64,000 nucleotides of DNA from assembly GCA_022266195.1 (NCBI GenBank), contig WHVY01000006.1, positions 2,294,001-2,358,000 of the forward strand, read 5' to 3'. Of the stretch, positions 35,980 to 48,111 are shown piece by piece. How positions within the stretch are numbered: position 1 is the first letter of the stretch; each line of letters starts with the position of its first letter. The notes beneath the pieces are model-generated. The model was not told where the DNA came from and did no database searches. It saw nothing but the letters and a program-made list of their open reading frames with translations. Position numbers and translations under genes: made by a program. Source of the DNA: Tetranychus cinnabarinus (taxonomy: Eukaryota > Arthropoda > Arachnida > Trombidiformes > Tetranychidae).

Positions 35980-36523
35980 TCGAATTCATTGTTCGGAGTC
36001 TTGTTGTAACTAGCATTTAGTTCGGCAAGAGTAAGGTCCTACGGACTGTGGAGTTTAACCTGGTTAAGAAGGGTAAACGAATCAGGTTAATCTTTTAAAA
36101 TTAAATCTAAGGTTTAAAATGATGATTGAACTAATTTTTAACTACAACAAAAGTCCACTAATGAAGCAAATCCACATGAAATGAAAGAAGAGAAGAGAAA
36201 CTCTGATTAATCATTAATTTCCGATAAAAAGCAATTAAAATTGTTTGTTCAACTGTCTATTAATTATTAATTTTACCATTGATAAAGGAAGGTTGTGATT
36301 TCGTTGTGAAGCTCATCAATAGTCCGTAAAACCTTACTTTGGCTTAATCTCAACCCAAACTCCAACATTTGACAAGTTATGAAGGAATGATTGCCTTCTT
36401 TTTATTTAAATTGTTCAAGTGCTCCAAAAAAACTGACTAATTTTTACCAACAATCGCAATTCATAGTAAAAAAAAGGTCCAAGTATTTCAATCAATTCCT
36501 TCTTCTGCTGTGTTATCCATTGA

Positions 36524-38249
36524 ATGGAAATGTCGTCCAAAAAAATGTCATCCTGGAGACGTTTTGTTGATTTTGTAGGTCTAATGAAACTTGACCTTTG
36601 CCTATTACTGTTTGGTATTGCCAATAATTTACAAAATGTTACTGTTGTACAACTTGCTGAGGATAAAAAGTGCATTAATGATTTGGATTTACCAGCTAAA
36701 TATTGTTTAAGTGTGACGGAGAAACACAGTACAGGAGAAAACGCTTACATGATTGTTGTTCATGCTTATTATATCAAATATTGGCAATTTTACATCACAG
36801 ACATACCAGGAACCATTGTGGCCGCATTTTTAGGATGTTGGCTGGATAAGTATCCTCATCATCTCAATTTCATGGTCTTAATAGCCTTATGCGCCAATAC
36901 ACTTCAATCGATCATTTTGCTTGTAAACGCATATCTATTTTCATTCAGTATGTATCTTTGTCATTCCCTTTTCATGCGTTAGTTAAACGACCACATTGAG
37001 TTGTACAACCTGCCATTGCCCAATTCTTACTCCAATAAAATTCTAATTATTTCTTAATTTCATATTCTATCAATAGGTTCATATTTTATTTTAATCGCTT
37101 ATGTACCATTTGCATTAGGAGGAGGAATGTTCCTGATTTATGGTGCCTGTTACACATATGTTGCCTGGTCAACTCCACCTGAGCTGTTAATCGTTAGGTT
37201 TGCTATTATGGAGTTTGTCAGTATGAGCGGTAAGTTAATTGTAAATATTCAGCTTGAATAAAATTCTAACTTGTTTTTTCTATCGCCTTTGTAAAGCCGG
37301 CTTTATTGGTACATATATCAGTAGACAGGTTCTGATGATGAAGCCGTGGGTTGGCGGTCAAGCACGTAATTATATTGGGCTTCTAAGTCTGTCAACAATC
37401 CTTTTGTTGATAGCAATGTTACTTGGAAGCATTTTCAAACTGAAAAATATGCCCGTATCAACATCTGAAAAGTCTCGTAAATTCTCGAATGTGTTTTCTC
37501 CCTTTTTCAAGACACGACCCAATGCTGGACGAGCTCGTCTATTATTACTAGTATTATCAGGAATGCTGTCTTCAGGTGCATTTCATGGTAAAGAAACGTA
37601 TGGCTTGCGATACGCTGAGCTAATTTATGGTTGGTCAGCTCAAAAATATTCAACGATGCATTCACTGTTATCGATTATTCCTGCTCTAGCAACCTCCCTC
37701 GGTCCTTTTGTATTGAAAACATGTCTTGGTTTGTCTGATCCAATAATAGGAATTCTCGGGTCTCTCTCTGTTGTCTTCATGAATCTCATCCATGGAGTCG
37801 TCTTGACTTCATATGGTTTCACCTTTACATATATAGCTGGTGCACTTCACAGGATTTCAATTGTCGCCTTCTTTTCTTTGATTGCAAACATGATTGATTC
37901 CAATGAAGTCGCTAAAATATTCACAATGATTACCATCTTTGCCTCGTATGGTGCTTCGTTTTCAGCCTTTATGTACAAGGTAACGCTCAGCTTAACCATC
38001 AAAAGTAACCCGGGATTGACATTCATTATTGCGGCAATCATTTTAATCATTCCGGTTGCCACTTGTGTTTGGCTTGAAGTTACTCGATCCAAATGGGAAC
38101 CCAAAGTATCGACCGAGAAAGACAATATTTATGGACAAAAATCACTCCCAGATAATACAACTAATGCCGATCTTCACTCACCCAACGTAGGTTGGATAAA
38201 AATGGAGATAATTTCAATCGTTAATGATTCGAATAAATCTTCATCATAA
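36524..38249 (+). CDS. MFS transporter B (copy 1), SLC46-like, complete
   Basis: Exons 36524-36947, 37077-37229 and 37297-38249 join in phase 1: 1530 nt, 509 residues. It is a close paralogue of gene A: the first ~55 residues are identical and exon 2 is 153 bp in both. The cytoplasmic motif reads GCWLDKYPHHLN. Relative to A it lacks about a dozen residues in the central loop (the region after NMPVSTSEKSRK), so this hydrophilic linker between the two six-helix halves is shortened. The C-terminal WLEVTRSKWEPKVSTEKDNIY is shared with A, and the extreme C-termini differ. Intron 1 is only 129 bp. The encoded protein is identical to B copy 2. Confidence 0.87.
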
Positions 38250-39682
38250 AATTTCAAACTTTGTGAGTTTGTGTTCAGAATCTGCTCTAATCTCATTGTA
38301 TTTGCTATTTTAAATTGCAAAGGTGAAAATTAAGGACTTAGTTCAGTTTAGGTCATAGTTTAGGACTTTTCTCAATTGCACATTCACACAATTTGTAAAT
38401 CATCTAACGAAGTCAACTTTTCATAAAAAATTTAACAGCACTATCTTAATAAAGATCAAGAATTAATTATCAGCTATTAGGAATATTTATGTCATTATTA
38501 TATTATGTTATAATATTATATTGTGTTATTAAATTATAATATAACATGTATTATCATTACGTTTGTTGTCAAATAAAATATTCATGATTAACTAAAATTC
38601 ACTTTACTTCGGACTTATCTTTGGCTTATCGCAATTTTGTTTGGCTCTGATGATTTTTGAGAAAATTTCAATAACACAATAATGAAGTAAAATCAACACT
38701 TTTCATATTATGTTGATGCTCAATGGCTGATCATTGATTTTTTTAAGCTAATTAATCTTCCATTTAGTTTCAGGTCAGGTTTATAACTACGGTCTCTTTA
38801 TCTAGACTTAAGACTAGTAACCCTGCTAGTTTCCCTGCTATTTTATTTTGTATACAATAATAGAAGATGAAACAATTTCATGATAAGATGGCAACTCAAC
38901 TATTGACGCCAGTAAATCAGGAAATCTTGATTGGTATCAACACTTCATGAAAACACGAAGCAAACTAGTATTGGGAAATATCAATTTGGTTTGAAATCCT
39001 TTCTCTTGGAATTATATCTTTATATGTTTATAGTTTATCAATAAGTCGAGTTCCGTAATCTGCACTTCATCTGCTGCATCACATCATCAGTTTCGATGAG
39101 GAAATTTAAAAAAAAGAAGAAAAAAAATTCAATCTTCAGAATTTATACCTGATGCTTAATCATGATTAGAAATTGATATCTAGCTTTTCCTCTGAAAGAA
39201 AACTCAAAATAACCGATGAAAATTAACCAGAAAATAAAAGCAATCGCATCCAAAAACAATCGCAGGATTTGAGTGTTGGGGGTCTTAAAGCTGACGGTTT
39301 CGTAAATGTTGCATTGAAACATACAATGGAATAGTGTAAATCAAATTCGCAAATGAAGTTTCAATGGGTTTATCACTAATTCCAAATGGATTAATAAACA
39401 TTCATTTACGTAACCAGCATCAAGGTAAACAGGATTAATATTATTTCGCATTTTGCTTCAGATGAAAGTCTCTATAACAACAATCAGCGAAATGATGAAA
39501 AGATGCTTAAAATTAGTTAATATTTATTGCTCACTATTATAGCTATTTAAGCGTTAGATAATCAATTGTTTTATTATAAAGCAAATTAACGCTCAGATCG
39601 TCTTTTGTTATGTGAGTTTGAATTTTTTAGTTTTCTTGCTAAGCCGTTTCTATTTGTAAACCGAATACATAAGAGAGTTAAA
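38250..39682. other. Spacer between gene B and the chimeric gene
   Basis: 3' UTR of B with an AT-rich imperfect hairpin (about 38490-38545) and an AAATAAAATATT signal near 38572. The last ~450 bp, shared with the flanks of genes C and D, are the type C promoter region. Confidence 0.6.
39500..39680 (+). promoter_or_regulatory. Type C promoter-proximal region (copy at the chimera)
   Basis: Strongly conserved before all three type C first exons (also 45713-45893 and about 49720-49907). It includes GCTATTTAAGCGTTAGATAA and a TATTATAAAGC word about 30 bp downstream. A TATA-like core promoter is plausible; the start site is not known. Confidence 0.4.
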
Positions 39683-41146
39683 ATGACCCAAGATTTCGCC
39701 AAAGATCTGACGGGAGGTCAAGTTTTCATTAGCTTTTTGAAGTTGACCAAACTTGACCCTTACCTTTTCTTGCAAGTCTTTGCTATTGTTATGCAAGGTG
39801 TTACCATAACTCATCGTCCATTCGACAAACAATTTACTAACATTGATTGAGAAGCGTTAAATTATGTTGATTTTCTACTGCAATAAAATTCTAATTATTT
39901 CTTAATTTCCTATTCTATCAACAGGTTCATATGCAATTTTATTCGCTTATGTACCATTTGCATTAGGAGGAGGAATGTTCCTGATCTATGGTGCTTGTTA
40001 TACATACGTTGCCTGGTCAACTCCACCTGAGCTGTTAATCGTTAGGTTTGCTATTATGGAGTTTGTCAGTATGAGCGGTAAGTTAATTGTAAATATTTTA
40101 CTTGAATAAATTTACTAATTTGCTTCTTCTATTGTCTTTGCATAGCCGGTTTTATTGGCACATATATCAGTGGACAGATTCTGATAATGAAGCCATGGGT
40201 TGACGGCCAAGCACGTAATTATATTGGAGTTCTAAGTCTGTCAACAATCCTTTTGTTCACAACATTATTGCTTGCCAGTGTTTTCAAACTGAAAAACATG
40301 CCTGTAGCAACACCTGAAAATGCTAGACGTAAATTGGGACATGTGATTGTTGACGTGTTCAAAGTATCTCGATTGAAAGATTTGTTTGCCGCCTTTTTCA
40401 AGAGAAGACCCAATGCTGGACGAGTTCGTTTATTATTACTTGTACTATCAGGAACCCTATGTTTAGGTGCATTTCATGGTGAAGAAACGATTGGCTATCA
40501 ATACGCTCAGCGAGTATATGGTTGGTCAGCTGAAAAGTATTCAACGCTCTATTCACTGTTATCGATTATTCCTGCTCTAGCAACCTCTCTCGGACCTCAT
40601 GTATTGAAAACCTGTCTAGGTTTGTCTGATTCCATAATAGGAATTCTCGGAACTGTCTCTGTTTTCGCCATGAATCTCATCCATGGAGTCGTCTTGACTC
40701 CATATGGTTTCATCTTTACATATATTGCTGGTGCACTTCACAGGATTTCATTTGTCGCCTTCCGTTCATTGATATCAACCATGGTTGATTCCAATGAAGC
40801 TGCTAAAATATTCACATTGATCACTGTCTTTGACTCGTATGGTGCTTTGGGTTCAGCCTTTATGTACACACGAACTTTCAACGCCACCATTCAAAATAAC
40901 CCAGGATTGACATTCATTATTGCGGCAATCATATTAACCATTCCAGTTGCCACTTGTGTCTGGCTTGAAGTTACTCGATCCAAATGGGAACCAAAAGTAT
41001 CAACTGAGAAAGACAATATTTATGGACAAAAATCACTTCCAGATAATACAACTAATGGCATTGTTCACCCCCCAACTACACCATCTCTGATGAAGATCAA
41101 AAATTTAACCATTATGAATGTTTCTAATGTGTCGGACAAGTTTTAA
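39683..41146 (+). pseudogene. Chimeric MFS gene: type C 5' fragment joined to type A exons 2-3
   Basis: Begins like gene C (MTQDFAKDLTGGQ) for 131 nt, to 39813. The sequence then jumps to the end of gene A's intron 1, reads HRPFDKQFTNID and stops at 39850. Intact type A exons follow at 39925-40077 and 40146-41146 with normal splice sites, but the truncated first exon has lost its donor. About 100 residues of the N-terminal half are therefore missing, and no full transporter can be made unless a new donor is used. The last exon alone, from an internal Met at 40187, keeps 319 residues identical to gene A. The A-type 3' half now lies behind the type C promoter. It is probably non-functional. Confidence 0.85.
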
Positions 41147-42736
41147 TCAATTGGCTTTCATCATTTTTTTGTTAAGAATATTTACGCGAACATATTTTTT
41201 ATTACGATATTGTGACCAAAATCTTAGTCTAAAGTTTACTTTTTTTTGTGTAATTACATCTTTTCATCAAATTTACATTTTAGATATTATCATTACATTT
41301 GTTGTCAAATAAAATATTATCCATGATCAACTAAACCCCAAAGTCACTTTACTCCGGACTTTTCTTTTGCCTATCGCATCTAAGCTTCCATTAAGTTTGC
41401 ACCTTATGGCGATTAAATGCTAATAACTTCAATATGCAATCGAATTACTTTTTTGTATCATCTCGGTTTGTCATTCCACAACATCAGAAAACACGAAAAT
41501 TATTGTAAAAACTACAAGAAAATCGTTTCTGTGAAGAGTCCTGTAAGGTTGTAAAAATTGAAAAGAACTATTATAAATTGAAATGTAAAAATAGTGGTTC
41601 TATCGGATGCAAGGTTATTCAAGATTATTCAGAATGATTTTATACAAATTTTGAATGAATACTCGATTGGTTAAAATTTGAATTAGCTGAAGCAGGTGAA
41701 CATTTTAAAGTAATGAAGCAATGAAATGAAAAAGTGTAATCTTCAATTGTCAACTTGAATCTTGAAGCATTTCACCATTTCAAGATTAATATACTTGATA
41801 CATCATGATTATCACAGGGTTATTATATAACAACAATCAGTAGGAAATGTTAACAAGCAATCAGTAAATACAATCATTTGATTAGTAAACATTAAAAATG
41901 TTTATCCATAAATTGAGTAACAAACAGATTCCACTTGAAATTGACTTATAACATGGATTTTCAGTTAACCAGTTAACTGGTTAACATTCAATTTCAAGCA
42001 ACAAAAGTCAATGAAATATAAATTAAAAAACTGGTCAAAAGATATTCGTGCTTACGTATCGTTCAGTTAATCGATTTTTCTTGAGCTTGACCGCTTATTT
42101 TTGCATAAATTATAATATAAAAATGTGACAAATACCATCCAATCGGAAAAGGTCGGTACTCTCAGAATGTGGCTCTGAATGATCCTGAGAGTTCGAATTC
42201 ATTGTTCGGAGTCTTGTTGTAACTAGCATTTAGTTCGGCAAGAGTAAGGTCCTACGGACTGTGGAGTTTAACCTGGTTAAGAAGGGTAAACGAATCAGGT
42301 TAATCTTTTAAAATTAAATCTAAGGTTTAAAATGATGATTGAACTAATTTTTAACTACAACAAAAGTCCACTAATGAAGCAAATCCACATGAAATGAAAG
42401 AAGAGAAGAGAAACTCTGATTAATCATTAATTTCCGATAAAAAGCAATTAAAATTGTTTGTTCAACTGTCTATTAATTATTAATTTTACCATTGATAAAG
42501 GAAGGTTGTGATTTCGTTGTGAAGCTCATCAATAGTCCGTAAAACCTTACTTTGGCTTAATCTCAACCCAAACTCCAACATTTGACAAGTTATGAAGGAA
42601 TGATTGCCTTCTTTTTATTTAAATTGTTCAAGTGCTCCAAAAAAACTGACTAATTTTTACCAACAATCGCAATTCATAGTAAAAAAAAGGTCCAAGTATT
42701 TCAATCAATTCCTTCTTCTGCTGTGTTATCCATTGA
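41147..42736. other. Spacer between the chimera and gene B copy 2
   Basis: Duplicate of 34934-36523, including the 430-bp element (41601-42028), its palindrome (41964-41985) and the stem-loop island (42143-42280). Confidence 0.6.
41601..42028 (+). repeat. Copy 3 of the ~430-bp upstream element
   Basis: The 6213-bp-shifted duplicate of 35388-35815, with the perfect palindrome at 41964-41985. Confidence 0.75.
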
Positions 42737-44462
42737 ATGGAAATGTCGTCCAAAAAAATGTCATCCTGGAGACGTTTTGTTGATTTTGTAGGTCTAATGA
42801 AACTTGACCTTTGCCTATTACTGTTTGGTATTGCCAATAATTTACAAAATGTTACTGTTGTACAACTTGCTGAGGATAAAAAGTGCATTAATGATTTGGA
42901 TTTACCAGCTAAATATTGTTTAAGTGTGACGGAGAAACACAGTACAGGAGAAAACGCTTACATGATTGTTGTTCATGCTTATTATATCAAATATTGGCAA
43001 TTTTACATCACAGACATACCAGGAACCATTGTGGCCGCATTTTTAGGATGTTGGCTGGATAAGTATCCTCATCATCTCAATTTCATGGTCTTAATAGCCT
43101 TATGCGCCAATACACTTCAATCGATCATTTTGCTTGTAAACGCATATCTATTTTCATTCAGTATGTATCTTTGTCATTCCCTTTTCATGCGTTAGTTAAA
43201 CGACCACATTGAGTTGTACAACCTGCCATTGCCCAATTCTTACTCCAATAAAATTCTAATTATTTCTTAATTTCATATTCTATCAATAGGTTCATATTTT
43301 ATTTTAATCGCTTATGTACCATTTGCATTAGGAGGAGGAATGTTCCTGATTTATGGTGCCTGTTACACATATGTTGCCTGGTCAACTCCACCTGAGCTGT
43401 TAATCGTTAGGTTTGCTATTATGGAGTTTGTCAGTATGAGCGGTAAGTTAATTGTAAATATTCAGCTTGAATAAAATTCTAACTTGTTTTTTCTATCGCC
43501 TTTGTAAAGCCGGCTTTATTGGTACATATATCAGTAGACAGGTTCTGATGATGAAGCCGTGGGTTGGCGGTCAAGCACGTAATTATATTGGGCTTCTAAG
43601 TCTGTCAACAATCCTTTTGTTGATAGCAATGTTACTTGGAAGCATTTTCAAACTGAAAAATATGCCCGTATCAACATCTGAAAAGTCTCGTAAATTCTCG
43701 AATGTGTTTTCTCCCTTTTTCAAGACACGACCCAATGCTGGACGAGCTCGTCTATTATTACTAGTATTATCAGGAATGCTGTCTTCAGGTGCATTTCATG
43801 GTAAAGAAACGTATGGCTTGCGATACGCTGAGCTAATTTATGGTTGGTCAGCTCAAAAATATTCAACGATGCATTCACTGTTATCGATTATTCCTGCTCT
43901 AGCAACCTCCCTCGGTCCTTTTGTATTGAAAACATGTCTTGGTTTGTCTGATCCAATAATAGGAATTCTCGGGTCTCTCTCTGTTGTCTTCATGAATCTC
44001 ATCCATGGAGTCGTCTTGACTTCATATGGTTTCACCTTTACATATATAGCTGGTGCACTTCACAGGATTTCAATTGTCGCCTTCTTTTCTTTGATTGCAA
44101 ACATGATTGATTCCAATGAAGTCGCTAAAATATTCACAATGATTACCATCTTTGCCTCGTATGGTGCTTCGTTTTCAGCCTTTATGTACAAGGTAACGCT
44201 CAGCTTAACCATCAAAAGTAACCCGGGATTGACATTCATTATTGCGGCAATCATTTTAATCATTCCGGTTGCCACTTGTGTTTGGCTTGAAGTTACTCGA
44301 TCCAAATGGGAACCCAAAGTATCGACCGAGAAAGACAATATTTATGGACAAAAATCACTCCCAGATAATACAACTAATGCCGATCTTCACTCACCCAACG
44401 TAGGTTGGATAAAAATGGAGATAATTTCAATCGTTAATGATTCGAATAAATCTTCATCATAA
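42737..44462 (+). CDS. MFS transporter B (copy 2), SLC46-like, complete
   Basis: Exons 42737-43160, 43290-43442 and 43510-44462, exactly 6213 bp from those of copy 1. It encodes the same 509-residue protein with no difference that I could find, and its introns and flanks also match. The gene is intact and has the same upstream region, so the duplication should double the dose of this transporter if the copies are real. An assembly duplication is the alternative, but the differences elsewhere in the unit argue against a pure artefact. Confidence 0.87.
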
Positions 44463-45895
44463 AATTTCAAACTTTGTGAGTTTGTGTTCAGAATCTGCTC
44501 TAATCTCATTGTATTTGCTATTTTAAATTGCAAAGGTGAAAATTAAGGACTTAGTTCAGTTTAGGTCATAGTTTAGGACTTTTCTCAATTGCACATTCAC
44601 ACAATTTGTAAATCATCTAACGAAGTCAACTTTTCATAAAAAATTTAACAGCACTATCTTAATAAAGATCAAGAATTAATTATCAGCTATTAGGAATATT
44701 TATGTCATTATTATATTATGTTATAATATTATATTGTGTTATTAAATTATAATATAACATGTATTATCATTACGTTTGTTGTCAAATAAAATATTCATGA
44801 TTAACTAAAATTCACTTTACTTCGGACTTATCTTTGGCTTATCGCAATTTTGTTTGGCTCTGATGATTTTTGAGAAAATTTCAATAACACAATAATGAAG
44901 TAAAATCAACACTTTTCATATTATGTTGATGCTCAATGGCTGATCATTGATTTTTTTAAGCTAATTAATCTTCCATTTAGTTTCAGGTCAGGTTTATAAC
45001 TACGGTCTCTTTATCTAGACTTAAGACTAGTAACCCTGCTAGTTTCCCTGCTATTTTATTTTGTATACAATAATAGAAGATGAAACAATTTCATGATAAG
45101 ATGGCAACTCAACTATTGACGCCAGTAAATCAGGAAATCTTGATTGGTATCAACACTTCATGAAAACACGAAGCAAACTAGTATTGGGAAATATCAATTT
45201 GGTTTGAAATCCTTTCTCTTGGAATTATATCTTTATATGTTTATAGTTTATCAATAAGTCGAGTTCCGTAATCTGCACTTCATCTGCTGCATCACATCAT
45301 CAGTTTCGATGAGGAAATTTAAAAAAAAGAAGAAAAAAAATTCAATCTTCAGAATTTATACCTGATGCTTAATCATGATTAGAAATTGATATCTAGCTTT
45401 TCCTCTGAAAGAAAACTCAAAATAACCGATGAAAATTAACCAGAAAATAAAAGCAATCGCATCCAAAAACAATCGCAGGATTTGAGTGTTGGGGGTCTTA
45501 AAGCTGACGGTTTCGTAAATGTTGCATTGAAAAATACAATGGAATAGTGTAAATCAAATTCGCAAATGAAGTTTCAATGGGTTTATCACTAATTCCAAAT
45601 GGATTAATAAACATTCATTTACGTAACCAGCATCAAGGTAAACAGGATTAATATTATTTCGCATTTTGCTTCAGATGAAAGTCTCTATAACAACAATCAG
45701 CGAAATGATGAAAAGATGCTTAAAATTAGTTAATATTTATTGCTCACTATTATAGCTATTTAAGCGTTAGATAATCAATTGTTTTATTATAAAGCAAATT
45801 AACGCTCAGATCGTCTTTTGTTATGTGAGTTTGAATTTTTTAGTTTTCTTGCTAAGCCGTTTCTATTTGTAAACCGAATACATAAGAGAGTTAAA
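44463..45895. other. Spacer between gene B copy 2 and gene C
   Basis: Duplicate of 38250-39682, with one clear substitution (about 45539 against 39326). It carries the type C promoter-proximal block at 45713-45893. Confidence 0.6.
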
Positions 45896-47888
45896 ATGAC
45901 CCAAGATTTCGCCAAAGATCTGACGGGAGGTCAAGTTTTCATTAGCTTTTTGAAGTTGACCAAACTTGACCCTTACCTTTTCTTGCAAGTCTTTGCTATT
46001 GTTATGCAAGGTGTTACCATAACTCAGTTAGCAGAGGACAAGATGTGCATCAATCAACTTCATTTTCCCAAAGAGTATTGTTTAACCCTGACATCAAATC
46101 ACAGTGAAAACGCGGAGACCACAAGTACATCGATATTGGTTCATGCAAATTCACTGAAGAACTGGCAAACTGCAATCGATACGATTCCATCCTCAATAGT
46201 CGCTCTATTCCTAAGCTATTGGCTTGAAAAGTATCCTCATTACTTGAAGGCAATCATGCTTCTACCGAATCTGGGCGCCATTCTTTCGATCTTGATTCTA
46301 TTGACCAATTCTTTCCTCTTCAAAGTCTGTAAGTACAAACAAGAAACAATTTATTGCAACAAAATAATTTACAAATATTAAGTATGCGGTAATAGTTTAA
46401 ACTTACTGTCCGCAAGTCAAAATGAATTAATTGAGAAAAACAATGAATTAAAGAATGTTTAACATAAATTTTGCCTAAACTTTCGATAGCCGTTCGATAT
46501 GTTTGATAACAGACAATATTTCTACGACAGCTTCAACTTAAACTTTGCTTAAATCAGATCATGATGATGATTGAGCGTTCTAGCTTACGAGCTTTCTAGC
46601 TGGTTATACCATTTTGTACTAACAAGAACACATTAAACACAAATTAATTTAATAGATTGTGCAGAAATTTATGCCAATTAATAGAGTTTAGTGTAATTAA
46701 TATGCCATGAATGATATTTCAAACTTCATCTCTGTTTAAACAGCTTCGTGGGCCATCCTTTTAGCAAGTGTACCTTCTGGTTTCTCTGGAAGTATTACTC
46801 TGTTAACCAGTTCATTTTACACTTACGTTTCCTGGTCAACTCCGACTAGGTTTCTGGTTATGAGATTCGCTATGCTGGAACTATTCATCAGTGCAGGTAA
46901 GTAACAAATTCATCAACAGCAAGTGACAATCACATAAAAGTTAAACATTCCAACTCTATGTTACACGACTTTTGTAGGATCACTTTGTGGTACATATTTG
47001 AGTGGAAAAGTCCTAACAATGAAACCCTGGATTCACGGTCAACCCGAAAACTATTTAGGAGTTTTGTTTGTTTCATTAGCCTTGTTGGTTACTGCATTCA
47101 TTTGGGGTTTGTTTGTAACTCTTGAAGGTGTTCCTGATACTGCTGAACATTTGGCTAATCGAAGTCACAGAGAAGTCGTTAAAGACGTTTTCCAACTGTC
47201 AAGGTTTAAGGAACTAGCTAAACCATTGACAGTCAAAAGATCAGGACGTGACAAAACCAAACTAATAATGGCAATAATAAGTGGACTTATCATTTGGAGT
47301 GTAATGGGAGGCGATTATACGATAAGTTTCCAATTCTCTCAGAAAGTGTATGGTTGGAGTGCTGAAAAGTACTCTACGCTTTCGACTTATTTCAATATTT
47401 TGCCTGCTCTACTTAGTGTTATTGTGCCTCAACTACTTAAATGTATGTCGGTTAGGGACTCAGCCGTTGGTTTAATTGGTGCACTTTCAGTCATTTCTAT
47501 GAGTGGAATCAAAGGAATTGTTACTAATGATGTGGGATTTGCAATGGCCTACTCTTTTGGAGGCCTTGGCTCATTAGCTTCTATTGCCAACCGAGCTCTT
47601 GTTTCCCAAATAGTCGATCCAGAAGAAACTGCCAAAATTTTCGCCATAATCTCATCCGCTAATTCATACGCCTCAATTGCAGCGGCCTACATTTACACTC
47701 ATGTCTATAGTGCCACAATAGACTTCCATCCAGGACTAATTTATAACATTGCCGCATTACTCGCACTCATTCCAGCAATTAATTTCCTTGTCAATGACAT
47801 AGCAGCAGTAATCAAAAAACGGGAAGAACGTAAACAGAAGCAAGTCGATGTTAATAACAATACCATTTCATTAGCCGTAATTTCCTGA
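45896..47888 (+). CDS. MFS transporter C, SLC46-like, complete
   Basis: Exons 45896-46328, 46744-46896 and 46978-47888 join in phase 1: 1497 nt, 498 residues. The exon plan, including the 153-bp exon 2, is that of A and B, but the sequence defines a second subtype. Shared signatures are VTITQLAEDKMCIN (A/B: VTVVQLAEDKKCIN), YVSWSTPTRFLV (A/B: YVAWSTPPELLI) and YGWSAEKYSTLSTYFNILPA. The cytoplasmic motif is SYWLEKYPHYLK, so the usual Gly and Asp of the MFS motif are replaced by Ser and Glu. The tail is rich in Lys/Arg (IKKREERKQKQ). Substrate unknown. The first 131 nt of exon 1 lie in the tandem duplication unit. Confidence 0.87.
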
Positions 47889-48111
47889 AAGCATAAAAAA
47901 CCAAACTGAAATGTTTCCAACGCAATAGCCAAACCAGAAAATGGATTCAATTCAAGTCCGTGCTTAAGTTAACGAAAATTGTCACTAGTAAACCATTGGA
48001 CCAACTTGTCAATTTCCTGGTATCATTAGCCATTCAAAAGCATAATGAAAACAGTTTTTATATCTGGAGATATTTTAAAGAATTTCCTGTCCATTAATGC
48101 CATTTAATTAA

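Larger units (their letters stand above)
34934..36523. other. Spacer between transporter genes A and B
   Basis: Holds the 3' UTR of A, with AAATAAAATATT near 35094 as probable polyadenylation signal, then copy 2 of the 430-bp element (35388-35815) and a GC-richer island (35930-36065) with a perfect 8-bp stem. The last 180 bp resemble the flank of gene A and probably form the 5' UTR of B. Confidence 0.6.
33599..39811 (+). repeat. Tandem duplication, unit 1 (6213 bp)
   Basis: Runs from late intron 1 of gene A, through exons 2-3 of A and all of gene B, into exon 1 of a type C gene. Every landmark recurs exactly 6213 bp later (for example 36524 to 42737, and 38249 to 44462). Beyond about 34436 I found only one difference by eye, near 39326. 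The border with unit 2 shares just CA with the joined sequences. Confidence 0.93.
39812..46024 (+). repeat. Tandem duplication, unit 2 (6213 bp)
   Basis: Second unit of the tandem duplication. Its left end (39812 to about 40650) differs from unit 1 at a few dozen positions; the rest is essentially identical. At the right end it continues without a break into the rest of gene C exon 1, marking the parental sequence on that side. Confidence 0.93.

Noticed and set aside
35945..36050. Possible tRNA (TTCGAATT word after a stem)
   Set aside because: No acceptor, D-arm or A-box could be found; kept only as a stem-loop.
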